NCBI RefSeq assembly: GCF_030161375.1
Contig: NZ_BSSQ01000004.1
Span: forward strand, 1-64,000
DNA: 64,000 nucleotides
Direction of reading: 5' to 3'
Source of the DNA: Paenibacillus glycanilyticus
Lineage (GTDB): Bacteria; Bacillota; Bacilli; Paenibacillales; Paenibacillaceae
Shown: positions 1 to 8,868 of the stretch, piece by piece
Position numbering within the stretch: position 1 is the stretch's first letter
Layout: every line of letters begins with the position of its first letter
The notes under the pieces: model-generated
What the model was told of the DNA's origin: nothing
The model's database searches: none
What the model saw: only the letters and a program-made list of their open reading frames with translations
Made by a program: the position numbers and the translations under genes

Positions 1-33
1 GCAGGGTCCTGGGAGAGTAGGACGTCGCCAAGC
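1..33 (+). rRNA. rrf: 5S ribosomal RNA, 3' end only
   Basis: The first 33 bases contain GGGAGAGTAGGACGTCGCCA, which matches the conserved 3' arm of Bacillales 5S rRNA. A strong terminator follows immediately. The rest of the rRNA operon lies before the window. No tRNA follows. Confidence 0.9.
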
Positions 34-37
34 AATG

Positions 38-73
38 AAAAGCCTGCCGCATAATTGCGGCAGGCTTTTTTTG
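38..73 (+). terminator. Rho-independent terminator of the rRNA operon
   Basis: A GC-rich stem (AAGCCTGCCGC, loop ATAATT, GCGGCAGGCTT) ends in a run of T, directly after the 5S 3' end. Confidence 0.93.
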
Positions 74-311
74 TCGTTTTACTATTTCGATTGTAAACAT
101 TTGTATTCATGAGTACCCACCATAATTATCATATATCTACGAATATATATGGAGTAATGAGTTAATGCATCATAATTATTTTTGAATAATGAGAGTTTTA
201 TTAGAACAAATTAGAAAATTCTATGAAAACCAATTATTTAGGATAGTTATGGTAAACTCAAATTTCGCGAGTCAGAAGACAAGCAAGCATACATATTGGA
301 GGGATTGCATA

Positions 312-950
312 ATGAAACGAAAGCTTGGCACACTCGTGTTATCGATGCTGATGGCATCTATTCTCTGCCTTCCATTGGAAGCTTCGGCTGCATCGTTAAA
401 GGTCGGAAGCAAAGGTGCAGAGGTACAGGATTTACAGGAGAGACTTTATATGCTGGACTATTATAAAGGCAATATAACGACTTATTATAGCGCTGCTACG
501 AAATCTGCCGTCGCGGCTTTTCAGAAAGGGGCTGGCCTCAAGCCGGATGGCGTCGCCGGTTCGGTGACGTTGCATGCGTTGCACAAAGTAACCGTTGATC
601 GTTCCGACTTGTCGCGTATGGCGCGTGTCGTGAATGCTGAGGCGGGAGGTGAGAGCTACAAAGGTAAGATAGCCGTAGCCGCAGTTATTTTGAACCGGAC
701 GGAATCTAGCGGTTTCCCTAAGACGATTCGCGACGTCATCTTTGCGCCAAGCGCGTTTAGCGTGGTGAGTAACGGACAGTTCTGGAAGCTGCCAACGGTA
801 AGCGCTCTGGATGCCGCTAAAGATGCGGCAAAAAGGATTGACCCTACAAAAGGCGCCGTATATTTCTACAATCCGAAAATTACAAACTCTGCGTGGATGA
901 AAGCACGTCCAGTTACGGTGAAGATCGGAAATCATGTTTTTGCGAAATAA
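312..950 (+). CDS. SleB-like spore cortex/cell wall hydrolase with peptidoglycan-binding domain
   Basis: This 212-residue protein has a signal peptide (residues 1-25, ending EASAA). A PG_binding_1 repeat follows at about 28-85 (LKVGSKGAEVQDLQERL and DGVAGSVT). The C-terminal Hydrolase_2/SleB domain covers about 90-212, with NAEAGGE, VAAVILNR and AFYFYNP-like blocks; the catalytic Glu should lie in NAEAGGE. SleB and CwlJ family enzymes are lytic transglycosylases acting on cortex peptidoglycan during germination. The reading frame is open from 189. I chose ATG 312 because GGAGGG lies nine bases upstream and the signal peptide starts there. The protein is shorter than B. subtilis SleB but has the same order of domains. 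Its exact role, germination or vegetative wall turnover, cannot be read from the sequence. Confidence 0.88.
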   Translation: MKRKLGTLVLSMLMASILCLPLEASAASLKVGSKGAEVQDLQERLYMLDYYKGNITTYYSAATKSAVAAFQKGAGLKPDGVAGSVTLHALHKVTVDRSDLSRMARVVNAEAGGESYKGKIAVAAVILNRTESSGFPKTIRDVIFAPSAFSVVSNGQFWKLPTVSALDAAKDAAKRIDPTKGAVYFYNPKITNSAWMKARPVTVKIGNHVFAK

Positions 951-994
951 AAAATGGCCAGTCGCTGCATTGCAGTGGCTGGCCTTATTTTTAT
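951..994. terminator. Bidirectional terminator between sleB-like gene and mntH
   Basis: The stem GGCCAGTCGCTGC/GCAGTGGCTGGCC (957-985) is flanked by A-runs on one side and T-runs on the other. It serves the convergent genes on both strands. Confidence 0.85.
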
Positions 995-2337
995 CCAAAA
1001 AAGGTTTTGTAAAGCAAAAAGATGTTAAGTCCGATAATAATAATGGCGACAAACCAAGCAAGCAGCTTCACCCAGAGCGGATTAACGAATTTGCCCATTT
1101 TACTCTTATCGCTGGTGAATTTGATAAGCGGAATAACGGCAAACGATAGTTGGAACGACAATATGATCTGACTCAGGATAAGCAGCTCAGTCGTACCGCT
1201 CTCGCCTGCAACGGCTGTAACGATAACTGCCGGTATGACGGCGATTAGCCGCGTGATAAGCCGCCGCAGCCAAGCTTTCATTCGAATGTTCAAGAAACCT
1301 TCCATGACGATCTGACCGGCAAGGGTACCTGTCAGAGTCGAGTTCTGTCCGGAAGCTAATAGCGCAACGCCAAACAATACAGAGCCAACAGCTGTGCCAA
1401 GAAGCGGTGTCAACAGATCATAAGCCTGTTCAATCTCCGTTACATTCGTCATGCCTGCTTGGTGGAACGTAGCCGCCGATATGATCAGAATTGCCGCGTT
1501 AATAAATAAGGCGAAAAATAAAGCGATTGTCGAATCCCATGTTGCGTATTTAATAGCTTCCCGCTTGCCAAGCTCGGTTTGTTCATAACGTCTCGTTTGC
1601 ACGATTGACGAATGCAGGTACAGGTTATGCGGCATAACGGTAGCCCCTAGAATACCGATCGCAATGTAAAGCATCGTAGGGTCTGTCACGATTCGATGAC
1701 TGGGAATAAATCCGGCAAACAGGGATGAAGTATCCGGTTTGGCAAAGAAAATTTCGGTTATGAAACATGCGCCAATTGTGAAGATTAAGACAATTACGAG
1801 CGTTTCTATATAGCGGAACCCTTTATTTTGAAGCAGAAGCACGATAAATACATCAAGTACCGTAATGATAACCCCATATATCAAGGGAATCCCAAAAAGC
1901 AGATTCAGCGCAATCGCTGAACCTATGACTTCAGCAAGATCGCATGCGGCAATAGCCAGCTCACAGAGGAGCCAAAGACCGATAACGACCGGTTTGCTGT
2001 AGTGATCGCGGCATGCCTGCGCCAAGTCTCTGCCGGTTACAATACCAAGCTTACCCGCCAAGGCTTGCAGAAGAACGGCCATCAAGTTGGAGATCAGAAT
2101 GACGGATAATAACGTATAGCCGAACATCGCTCCGCCAGCGATATCTGTCGCCCAGTTACCCGGATCCATGTAACCTACGGCAACCAGGTAACCCGGGCCT
2201 GCAAAAGCTAGAAATTTCTTGAGCCAGGAGCCTTTCATCGGGACACGTAACGAACGGTGTACCTCAGGAAGGGAAGGCTGAGCGCCTTTATTTCTCCAGG
2301 AGTCATCATTAGGGTTCATGGCAGATGGCTCGAACAT
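991..2337 (-). CDS. mntH: Nramp-family divalent metal (Mn2+)/H+ symporter
   Basis: This 448-residue membrane protein has about eleven transmembrane helices. It carries the two Nramp signature elements that bind metal: DPGN in helix 1 ([15 protein letters not shown]) and MPH in helix 6 ([14 protein letters not shown]). Nramp/MntH proteins import Mn2+, and sometimes Fe2+, with proton symport. An in-frame GTG exists at 2346, but it overlaps the ribosome binding site AGAGGTG (2344-2350). ATG 2337 sits six bases after that site and is preferred. The gene is monocistronic. A consensus promoter and a 16-bp palindrome lie upstream, which suggests control by a metal-sensing repressor such as MntR. Confidence 0.93.
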   Translation of the reverse strand: MFEPSAMNPNDDSWRNKGAQPSLPEVHRSLRVPMKGSWLKKFLAFAGPGYLVAVGYMDPGNWATDIAGGAMFGYTLLSVILISNLMAVLLQALAGKLGIVTGRDLAQACRDHYSKPVVIGLWLLCELAIAACDLAEVIGSAIALNLLFGIPLIYGVIITVLDVFIVLLLQNKGFRYIETLVIVLIFTIGACFITEIFFAKPDTSSLFAGFIPSHRIVTDPTMLYIAIGILGATVMPHNLYLHSSIVQTRRYEQTELGKREAIKYATWDSTIALFFALFINAAILIISAATFHQAGMTNVTEIEQAYDLLTPLLGTAVGSVLFGVALLASGQNSTLTGTLAGQIVMEGFLNIRMKAWLRRLITRLIAVIPAVIVTAVAGESGTTELLILSQIILSFQLSFAVIPLIKFTSDKSKMGKFVNPLWVKLLAWFVAIIIIGLNIFLLYKTFFG

Positions 2338-2375
2338 GTGAATCACCTCTGACTTTCTTTTATGTCTAAGATAAT

Positions 2376-2391
2376 GTTGCCCTAGTGCAAC
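2376..2391 (-). promoter_or_regulatory. Palindromic operator in the mntH leader (MntR-like)
   Basis: GTTGCCCTAGTGCAAC is an inverted repeat with arms GTTGC/GCAAC. The half-site GTTGCCCT recurs inside the promoter spacer (about 2467-2474, minus strand). A second dyad, CATAC/GTATG, lies at 2413-2426. The position suits repression of mntH. Assignment to MntR rests on the gene it controls, not on a tested motif. Confidence 0.6.
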
Positions 2392-2458
2392 TTATTTCTA
2401 ATAAAAAAACTACATACCTAGGTGTATGCAGATACGGTTAGAAAGTTCCTTAAGATTT

Positions 2459-2486
2459 ATTGTATCAGGGCAACTTTTTTTGTCAA
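2459..2486 (-). promoter_or_regulatory. Sigma-A promoter of mntH
   Basis: On the minus strand TTGACA (2486-2481) and TACAAT (2464-2459) are separated by 16 bp. The spacer contains GTTGCCCT, a half-copy of the downstream palindrome, so a repressor could contact both sites. Confidence 0.75.
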
Positions 2487-2569
2487 TGACAACTTTTCAA
2501 TCTGCCGGTTCATTAAGTTGCTGAATTATAAGTTAATCTGCGCGATCTTGCCTGAAAGTATTCGTATAA

Positions 2570-2601
2570 ACAAGGCTGTTCCCGAGAAGGAACAGCCTTG
2601 T
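2570..2601 (-). terminator. Terminator of the small His-rich gene
   Basis: A perfect 13-bp stem (ACAAGGCTGTTCC and its complement) lies just past the stop codon of the minus-strand gene at 2609. Confidence 0.75.
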
Positions 2602-2608
2602 TGTGTCG

Positions 2609-2806
2609 TTAACGATGCTTCTTCTTGTCCTTATGATGATGACCGTCAAAAGTATGTTCGACGTTATCTACAATCTTTTCGACGGCATCGCTAATCATGT
2701 CGATCGGCCCGGAGCCTTCATGATCTTTGGGCGTGTTAATGCCGGCTACCGTGTTGGATGTCTCATTGTATATTTCATTATATTCGTCGTCATGTTTTTT
2801 ACTCAT
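2609..2806 (-). CDS. Small His/Lys/Asp-rich hypothetical protein
   Basis: The product is 65 residues (MSKKHDDEYNEIYNETSN...HHHKDKKKHR). It is very hydrophilic, acidic in the first half, and ends in a His/Lys-rich tail (GHHHKDKKKHR). It has no signal peptide or membrane segment. ATG 2806 is chosen because AGGAGG lies nine bases upstream; the six further residues available in the frame overlap that site. The minus-strand segment GGGTAAACTA at 2850-2841 fits the -10 pattern of forespore sigma factors (GGnnAnAnTR), but I found no convincing -35. Lying next to sigK, a sporulation role is possible. I do not recognise a family. Confidence 0.6.
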   Translation of the reverse strand: MSKKHDDEYNEIYNETSNTVAGINTPKDHEGSGPIDMISDAVEKIVDNVEHTFDGHHHKDKKKHR

Positions 2807-2921
2807 GTTACATGGCCTCCTCATAAAACAGATCTTGAGGTAGTTTACCCCATACGCGGAAGAACCAAACAGATAGAAATCGACGAATTTCTACGTACAT
2901 GCACTTATAGGCCGCCGCCTA

Positions 2922-2929
2922 CATACAAT
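2922..2929 (+). promoter_or_regulatory. Sigma-E type -10 element upstream of sigK
   Basis: CATACAAT matches the sigma-E -10 consensus CATACAnT and lies 74 bp before the sigK start. In Bacillus, sigK is first transcribed by sigma-E in the mother cell. The -35 is less clear; TTATAG at 2905-2910 is a weak candidate at short spacing. Confidence 0.45.
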
Positions 2930-3002
2930 GTAGAACCGACTTCAACGTGTGCCAGTGGTATGTTCATGCCCCTGGTAATCCAGCTTATGGGGGTGCAGGA
3001 AC

Positions 3003-3701
3003 ATGGGGCTTTTTGCGGCTATTGCTTTATTCATTAAGCAGTTAACGATGCTCGTATCTTATGTGAAAAACAATGCTTTTCCGCAGCCGTTGCATGAAGA
3101 GGAAGAAATGAAGCATCTGCAGCTTATGGCGGAGGGGAATGCGCATTCGCGCAACCTGCTGATTGAACATAACTTGAGGCTTGTCGCTCATATTGTCAAA
3201 AAATTCGACAACACAGGGGAAGACCTGGAGGATCTGATCTCGATTGGTACGATCGGATTGATTAAAGCGATCGAGAGTTTTCAGACGGGAAAAGGCACGA
3301 AACTTGCTACATTCGCAGCTCGTTGTATTGAGAATGAAATACTTATGCATTTGAGGTCGCTGAAGAAGACGCGCAAGGATGTCTCCTTGCATGACCCGAT
3401 TGGCACGGACAAAGAAGGCAATGAAATTACGCTCATCGATATCCTCGGTACTGAAGCCGATGATGTCGTAGAGCGAGTGCAGCTGAAGATCGAGAAGAGC
3501 AAGATCTACCGCAACCTCGATATTCTCGATGAGCGGGAGCAGGAAGTGATCCGCGGCCGGTTTGGCCTGGATCATGGTGGGGATGAGCGGACGCAGAGGG
3601 AGATTGCGAAGGAATTGGGGATTAGTCGGAGTTATGTTTCAAGGATTGAGAAGAGAGCGCTTATGAAGCTTTATCATGAGTTTTATAAGGCGAAGAAATA
3701 G
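3003..3701 (+). CDS. sigK: RNA polymerase sporulation sigma factor sigma-K (pro-sigma-K), intact
   Basis: The 232-residue product begins with a hydrophobic pro-sequence ([18 protein letters not shown]) followed by [11 protein letters not shown], the conserved start of mature sigma-K after cleavage by SpoIVFB. Region 2 ([48 protein letters not shown]) and the region 4 helix-turn-helix ([20 protein letters not shown]) are complete. Sigma-K directs late mother-cell transcription (coat, cortex). The gene is uninterrupted, so there is no skin-type element inside it. A truncated partial copy lies 11.6 kb downstream at 15269-15418. Confidence 0.95.
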   Translation: MGLFAAIALFIKQLTMLVSYVKNNAFPQPLHEEEEMKHLQLMAEGNAHSRNLLIEHNLRLVAHIVKKFDNTGEDLEDLISIGTIGLIKAIESFQTGKGTKLATFAARCIENEILMHLRSLKKTRKDVSLHDPIGTDKEGNEITLIDILGTEADDVVERVQLKIEKSKIYRNLDILDEREQEVIRGRFGLDHGGDERTQREIAKELGISRSYVSRIEKRALMKLYHEFYKAKK

Positions 3702-3772
3702 AGATGTCAATATCTAATATGCGACCACATCATCCTTCGTTCTGCAAGAGCTGCTATATTTGAACGACAGGA

Positions 3773-3876
3773 GAACCCGATAAATGGCAGACTGACTGGC
3801 AGCTCAGGCGGGTTCGTGAAAAAGGACAGCGTATAGACATGGAAAGTCCCTCCATGTCTATACGCTGTTTTATTGT
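3773..3876 (+). other. Two consecutive hairpins, the second terminator-like; possible sigK terminator or small RNA
   Basis: The first stem pairs GAACCCG (3773-3779) with CGGGTTC (3809-3815) and encloses GCAG/CTGGC. Ten bases later a perfect 18-bp stem (3826-3843 with 3851-3868) ends in TTTTATTG. The second hairpin is a strong terminator about 130 bp past sigK. The first looks like folded RNA ahead of it. I recognise no known riboswitch. The 372 bp between sigK and the next gene hold only this and the promoter region below. Confidence 0.5.
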
Positions 3877-3888
3877 ATCTTCAATGTA

Positions 3889-3917
3889 TTGCTTTAAAAA
3901 GGAGCTTAAAATATAAT
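3889..3917 (+). promoter_or_regulatory. Candidate sigma-A promoter of the AraC sensor gene
   Basis: TTGCTT (3889-3894), a 17-bp spacer and a perfect TATAAT (3912-3917). A long 5' leader follows, with an inverted repeat ATACTCA/TGAGTAT (4031-4059) just ahead of the ribosome binding site. Confidence 0.55.
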
Positions 3918-3930
3918 TAACATAATTAAA

Positions 3931-3944
3931 TGTAAGCGAAAACA
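3931..3944 (+). promoter_or_regulatory. cre box (CcpA site) upstream of the AraC sensor gene
   Basis: TGTAAGCGAAAACA matches 13 of 14 positions of TGWAANCGNTNWCA. It lies just past the predicted -10, at about the transcription start, a typical place for CcpA repression. Confidence 0.6.
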
Positions 3945-4074
3945 ATCTTGTTCTAAAGGGACTGCCGACCATTTGCCAGAGTCGAAGTACTCAGACAGCA
4001 TGATTTCAAGATAACGACAGACTCAAGGAGATACTCAGCATCTAATTGAAGTTGAGTATATAGTGGAGACAGAA

Positions 4075-6270
4075 ATGAAAAATTCCTTTTATAAAAATAT
4101 ATTCATATCATTTTTGCTGGTGATTTTACTTTATACCGTTATTATTGCTATAACTGTGGGGAAAAACGCTTATGATCAGCAAAAACTAAACCTTGAATCA
4201 AATGTAAAGTTTTCTCTTGAGAAAAAAACTCATGAAATAGATAATCAATTGCTGGCTGCGAATAATGCTATACGGCTGGCAGCAGATCAGAGCAGCGTAA
4301 AATCACTTGCTACAAGTAATACAGAGGAATATACAGATTACGCTAATATTTACAATGATCTTATAGTGAATCCTTATTTTTTGAATTTTAATTCGCAATA
4401 CACAATTGCTTTGACTAAGGGGTTTGGCAGCAAGGTCATAAGTACAAATGGCTACTTTGATTTTTATGACTATCTTGATTTCATTCACTTAGGGAGTGAG
4501 ATTGAAGATATTAACCAATTTTTTGCAAACTCTGCAAAAGATGAAGTTACCGTCATTCAGTCTGACAAAAGAGTGGCTTTGATTCGGTATATGAATGTAA
4601 AAAATGGAGCGTCCCCGGTTACTTTTTTTGTTAGCTGGGATAAAGCTAGCTTAGTAGAAGACAGCATATATGGAGATGCAGGGGCATTCTCTATAGTAGA
4701 TGCAACGATTCTGCAAAAGCAATTGCCTGATAAAGGCTTATGGAACGAAATATTGGCTTCTAATATAGAGGATTCAAAGCAAAGTATTACTTCGTTTACC
4801 CAAAATGATGTCACGCATTACGTTGCCGAATCTTCGGTTGTTCCAGACGTTTATTACGACTATTCGATCAATCTGCAGAAGGTACTGACGTTCCCGACAA
4901 AGATAATATTATCTTTGGTAGGTTACTTTATACTTCTAATTTCTATTGGATCATTCTTACTAGTTGTGCTTAGTAAAAGAAACTATCGACCTTATGAACA
5001 AATATTAAACGAAGTACAACGTTTCGGCGGAGATTCCAATGCTGAGAATACAGAGACTGTCTTAAATAAGATTCAAGACCTTATTAAAGTAAACCAAGGT
5101 CTTATTAAATCGCAAGAAGATGTTTCTGAAGAAGTGAAGGAGCTTTTCCTGAAAAACATTTTATTTGATAACTATTCCAAAAAAGAAATATCGAAGTTAA
5201 CCGAAACTCTCGATTTAAATGATGTCGTTGAATCAGGAATAATTGCCATATTCACTTTTGACGGGATAGCTGATCGGGAAGAGAATATGAATATTAGCGA
5301 GAAGCTTATCTATCGTAAAAGCTTTTTGCAAAAATGCTTTAAGTCTCACAAGCTAAAAGAATCATGTTTGATTCTCGATTTGAATGTCAATCGGTATGCA
5401 TTGATTTTGCCGGTAGATATGCAATTGATAAATCTATTAGACTCTTTTGTTAAGAAAACAAGTACAGATTTAAAGATAAATGCCTCCTATGCAATTTCCG
5501 TACCATTTCATTCAATTAAAGAAATTTCAAGAGTATTCGCTGATGTTTACTATAGCTCTAATAATGCCGAAGCTGACGACAAGTGGGTTACTTTGACCGA
5601 ACAATATGAGGATGTCCAATTTAAAGTAGAGATCGAGCAAATGCTCATTTCGCATATTAGCAAATCAAACTTTAAAGAGGCTAAACAAATATTGCATGAT
5701 CTACTGGATAACCATATACTGAAAAAGCAAATTACGCTCTATCTGATCAATGACCTGAAATTTATATTGTTTCATACACTTAGACGAGCGATTCAAAATT
5801 CAGGATTGAGCTACCATCAGTTCGTCGATAATAATCGAAGTGAAATATTGAATTTGCAAAAGGAAACCGATCCTATAAAGGTTCGTGACAAGCTTATAGC
5901 TCTATACGATAGATTATTCGAATATGTAGCTACCGAGAAGATGGCGGACAAGAGTTTAACGGAAAGAATCGTGGAGTATATTGATCATAACTATACTAGA
6001 GAGCTTTCACTAGGCGAAGTAGCAGCGCACTTTAATTTGTCGGAGTCTTATCTAAGTAAAATCATTAAAGATTATTTGGGAGTATCCTATAAAAACTATT
6101 TGAATCAAATCAGAATTAATGAAGCCATCAGATTGTTGAAGACAAATAACTACAAAGTCACTGAAGTGGCTGAAAAATTAGGCTATACCAATGTGAATAC
6201 ATTTATTCGGGTATTTAAACAAATTGAAGGCACTACACCGGGTAAGTATTTGCAGAATGCTATGGATTAA
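4075..6270 (+). CDS. AraC-family regulator with membrane-anchored extracellular sensor domain (YesN-like)
   Basis: The protein is 731 residues. A first transmembrane helix lies at about 10-30 and a second at about 280-305 (IILSLVGYFILLISIGSFLL); between them is a roughly 250-residue Cache-like extracellular sensor. A cytoplasmic linker leads to a C-terminal AraC double helix-turn-helix (about 630-731: LGEVAAHFNLSESYLSKIIK, VTEVAEKLGYTNVNTFIRVF, TTPGKYL). Such one-component regulators sense sugars outside the cell or through a binding protein. ATG 4075 is preferred over GTG 4063 because GGAG lies six bases before it. The gene stands directly before the ABC transporter and glycosidase genes and probably activates them. 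Confidence 0.85.
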   Translation: MKNSFYKNIFISFLLVILLYTVIIAITVGKNAYDQQKLNLESNVKFSLEKKTHEIDNQLLAANNAIRLAADQSSVKSLATSNTEEYTDYANIYNDLIVNPYFLNFNSQYTIALTKGFGSKVISTNGYFDFYDYLDFIHLGSEIEDINQFFANSAKDEVTVIQSDKRVALIRYMNVKNGASPVTFFVSWDKASLVEDSIYGDAGAFSIVDATILQKQLPDKGLWNEILASNIEDSKQSITSFTQNDVTHYVAESSVVPDVYYDYSINLQKVLTFPTKIILSLVGYFILLISIGSFLLVVLSKRNYRPYEQILNEVQRFGGDSNAENTETVLNKIQDLIKVNQGLIKSQEDVSEEVKELFLKNILFDNYSKKEISKLTETLDLNDVVESGIIAIFTFDGIADREENMNISEKLIYRKSFLQKCFKSHKLKESCLILDLNVNRYALILPVDMQLINLLDSFVKKTSTDLKINASYAISVPFHSIKEISRVFADVYYSSNNAEADDKWVTLTEQYEDVQFKVEIEQMLISHISKSNFKEAKQILHDLLDNHILKKQITLYLINDLKFILFHTLRRAIQNSGLSYHQFVDNNRSEILNLQKETDPIKVRDKLIALYDRLFEYVATEKMADKSLTERIVEYIDHNYTRELSLGEVAAHFNLSESYLSKIIKDYLGVSYKNYLNQIRINEAIRLLKTNNYKVTEVAEKLGYTNVNTFIRVFKQIEGTTPGKYLQNAMD

Positions 6271-6285
6271 TTCATTTGGTTATTG

Positions 6286-6336
6286 AGAACTTCTTACGTA
6301 CAGCGCGGAGAGCGGGCGTAAGGGGTTCTTTTTTTG
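6286..6336 (+). terminator. Rho-independent terminator after the AraC sensor gene
   Basis: The stem AGAACTTCTTACG/CGTAAGGGGTTCT, with G-U pairs, is followed by seven T. It separates the regulator from the transporter operon. Confidence 0.8.
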
Positions 6337-6473
6337 TTTCCATCATTTTTATATGGGCCATAATAACTGTGTATTTATTTTTTATGATTATATCGATTAA
6401 TTTCCTGGCGTCTTTAACACTATAGAATCCCGCATAATATTACGATTGTTGAAGCGGAATGGCGTTGATAAGC

Positions 6474-6487
6474 TAAAAGCGTTTACA
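6474..6487 (+). promoter_or_regulatory. cre box upstream of the mannoside ABC operon
   Basis: TAAAAGCGTTTACA matches 13 of 14 cre positions. It lies 33 bp before the binding protein start codon. This implies carbon catabolite repression of the transport and glycosidase operon. Confidence 0.65.
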
Positions 6488-6519
6488 AAACACGCACCAT
6501 ATCAGTCGGAGGGGATTAC

Positions 6520-7893
6520 ATGCTTAAGAAAAAAGCAGGCTCAATTGCAGGGTTGTTATCCGTATCAATGATTTTAGCGGTAAGCGCAGGATGCGGCAGT
6601 TCAAGCAAGGATGCATCTGCAAATGACGGGAAGACAGAAGTAAAGATTGCTTGGAGATTCTCTGGTGAGAACGATATTACTACCAAGTATTTGGAGAATG
6701 ACTTTATTCCCGAGTTTGAGAAGGCAAATCCAAACATTAAGATCAAGCTGTCGCCAATTACGGCAAGCGAAGGCGACTACTATTCGAAGATAGCGTTGTC
6801 TATGCAATCAGAGAACACGACTCCGGATATTATTGCGGAAGATACGTTCATGTTGAATGCGGATGCTAATGCAGGATATTTGACTGATCTGGATAGCTAC
6901 GTGAAGGATTGGCCGGAGTGGAGCAATTATACAGAAAATCTGAAGGCAGGCGCTATTGCCGAAGACGGCAAGATTTATGCGATTCCAGGCAGCTCCGATT
7001 CCCGAGGATTATGGTATAACAAGAATCTCTTCGCCAAAGCAGGATTGCCGGCAGATTGGCAGCCGAAATCATGGCAAGAAGTCATTGATGCAGCCGAAAA
7101 AATTAAAGAAACATCTCCTAATGCTATTCCACTCGGTATGACGGTAGCTAAAGCTAGTGGTGAAGCCGTTTCCATGCAGACATTTGAAATGTTGCTTTAT
7201 GGCACCGAGGACACTCTCTATGACAGCGAAACAAAGAAATGGAATGTTAATTCACAAGGCATTATGGATTCTTTGAAATTTATCGATGAAGTCTACAATG
7301 AGAAAAAATTAGCACCATCGATGTCGATTGCCATTAACAGCAATTTCAGTTCCGTTATGTTCCAAGATAAATTTGTTAACGATGCAGCCGGCATTATTCT
7401 GGATGGCTTCTGGAATACATCCAACTGGAAAGAAAACGGACCTGCACCAGTAGCCAATATGACAGAACGTTTCGGCTTTACAGCAATGCCAACCGAGAAT
7501 GGACAAGGGGCTGGCAAGGTGACGATGTCAGGCGGCTGGACTTGGGCTATTCCTGCCAAAACGAAGGACAAAGAAGCGGCTTGGACAGTGGTCAAAGCGC
7601 TGGGTGGAGCCGAGCAGCAAGCTAAACGTGCTATTGCGGATGGCAACTTAACGGTTCGACAAGATTCTGCTGAGAACGCGGAATACCAAGCTCAACCGTT
7701 CATTAAAGAGGCTACCGAGTTCTTGAACAATGCTCATTTCAGACCTGCTAATGATAATTATCCTAATGTATCTGTTGAGATTCAGAATATGGTGGAATCT
7801 GTAGCAACAGGCAGCAAGACACCGGAAGCGGCAGCTGAAGATTTTGCAAAAAATGTAACGAGAATTGTTGGCGAAGAAAATATAACTAAATAG
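6520..7893 (+). CDS. Sugar ABC transporter substrate-binding lipoprotein (family 1)
   Basis: The 457-residue protein has a lipoprotein signal with lipobox VSAGC (Cys at about 25). A Ser/Asp-rich linker leads to a mature domain typical of bacterial extracellular solute-binding proteins of the MalE type (KIAWRFSGEN, YAIPGSSDSRGLWYNKNLFAKAG, GWTWAIPAKTKDKEAAW). It captures a saccharide outside the membrane for the permease pair that follows. GGAGGGG precedes the ATG. A hairpin after the gene probably keeps its expression above that of the permeases. Substrate by context: alpha-mannosyl or alpha-glucosyl oligosaccharides. Confidence 0.92.
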   Translation: MLKKKAGSIAGLLSVSMILAVSAGCGSSSKDASANDGKTEVKIAWRFSGENDITTKYLENDFIPEFEKANPNIKIKLSPITASEGDYYSKIALSMQSENTTPDIIAEDTFMLNADANAGYLTDLDSYVKDWPEWSNYTENLKAGAIAEDGKIYAIPGSSDSRGLWYNKNLFAKAGLPADWQPKSWQEVIDAAEKIKETSPNAIPLGMTVAKASGEAVSMQTFEMLLYGTEDTLYDSETKKWNVNSQGIMDSLKFIDEVYNEKKLAPSMSIAINSNFSSVMFQDKFVNDAAGIILDGFWNTSNWKENGPAPVANMTERFGFTAMPTENGQGAGKVTMSGGWTWAIPAKTKDKEAAWTVVKALGGAEQQAKRAIADGNLTVRQDSAENAEYQAQPFIKEATEFLNNAHFRPANDNYPNVSVEIQNMVESVATGSKTPEAAAEDFAKNVTRIVGEENITK

Positions 7894-7915
7894 TTAAGTC
7901 TCCGCAAAAAAATTT

Positions 7916-7945
7916 AAGGGGTAGTTGCTTCAACTACTCCTTTTT
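7916..7945 (+). terminator. Intra-operon attenuating hairpin
   Basis: GGGGTAGTTG/CAACTACTCC forms a 10-bp stem followed by five T, between the binding protein and permease genes. It is probably a leaky terminator or a barrier to 3' exonucleases that raises binding protein over permease. Confidence 0.65.
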
Positions 7946-7959
7946 GAAAGGTGATTTTA

Positions 7960-8859
7960 ATGGAAATCGCAGATTCAAGGGTAAAGGTGAAGCGTTTATC
8001 GGACACGAAGAAATCCTTACTCTTTCTAATACCTTCATTGATTTTGCTATTGATCTTTTTTATTGGACCGATGGTATTAACGTTTATTTTCTCCTTCACT
8101 AACTTAGCTTTAACGGGAGCTGCCGCTAAACATACGGAATTTGTTGGTTTTGAGAATTTTACTAGAATGTTCGAAGATCCCGAGTTTAGAACAAGCGTGT
8201 GGAATACAATCGTATTTGTGTTCTTTTCTGCTATTTTGGGTCAATGCTTACTAGGATTTTTGATTGCTTTTATGATGAAAGAAAAGAATGTCACCTTCCG
8301 AAGAATTGTTGGATTAATCATTATTGCCGCATGGGTAACTCCTGAGGTTGTTGTAGGCTTCTGCTGGGTAGCGTTTCTTAGCGATAACGGGACGGCTAAT
8401 TGGCTGATTGGTCTGCTAGGATTCAAACCAGTTGCATGGCTGTTCTCATTCCCAATGGTCAGTGTAATTATTGCCAATGTATGGAGAGGAACGGCATTCT
8501 CCATGATGGTGTTCCAATCGGCGTTAGATGAAATTCCGAAAGAAGTGGAAGAAGCGGCACATATGGATGGCGCAACAAGATGGAGAATTGTTACTTCTAT
8601 TACGATTCCAATGGTTAAAGGAACGATTGCTACGAATCTAATGCTAGTTACTTTATCTACATTAGGCGTGTTTACTCTAATTTATACAATGACCGGTGGT
8701 GGCCCAGGCGTTGAGACTACCACGTTGCCTATATTTATGTTCAAGCAAGCCTTTGTCAGCTATCAATTAGGATATGGTACGGCTATTTCCCTCGTGCTGT
8801 TAGCCATTGGTGCTATAGCAAGCTTAATCTATATGAAAATTTTGAAAACGAAAGTGTAG
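7960..8859 (+). CDS. Sugar ABC transporter permease, MalF/UgpA type
   Basis: The 299-residue protein has six predicted transmembrane helices and the cytoplasmic EAA loop (VEEAAHMDGATRWRIVTSIT), which docks the ATPase. It pairs with the next permease. ATG 7960 is chosen because AAAGGTG lies six bases upstream; the GTG at 7951 lies inside that site. No ATPase gene is present, as is usual for this group, where a shared MsmK-type ATPase serves many importers. Confidence 0.9.
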   Translation: MEIADSRVKVKRLSDTKKSLLFLIPSLILLLIFFIGPMVLTFIFSFTNLALTGAAAKHTEFVGFENFTRMFEDPEFRTSVWNTIVFVFFSAILGQCLLGFLIAFMMKEKNVTFRRIVGLIIIAAWVTPEVVVGFCWVAFLSDNGTANWLIGLLGFKPVAWLFSFPMVSVIIANVWRGTAFSMMVFQSALDEIPKEVEEAAHMDGATRWRIVTSITIPMVKGTIATNLMLVTLSTLGVFTLIYTMTGGGPGVETTTLPIFMFKQAFVSYQLGYGTAISLVLLAIGAIASLIYMKILKTKV

Positions 8860-8868
8860 GTGAGCCTG

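Noticed and set aside
432..1061. 209-codon minus-strand frame over the SleB-like gene
   Set aside because: It lies antisense to a gene with clear domains, has no ribosome binding site and shows no protein family features.
2603..3037. 144-codon plus-strand frame across the small His-rich gene and sigK leader
   Set aside because: It overlaps a better supported minus-strand gene and the sigma-E type promoter of sigK, and has no ribosome binding site.
3003..3701. Skin-type element inside sigK
   Set aside because: sigK is continuous from pro-sequence to region 4, and no SpoIVCA-like recombinase is in the window.
3754..3972. 72-codon minus-strand frame
   Set aside because: It covers the terminator hairpin and promoter region and has no coding character.
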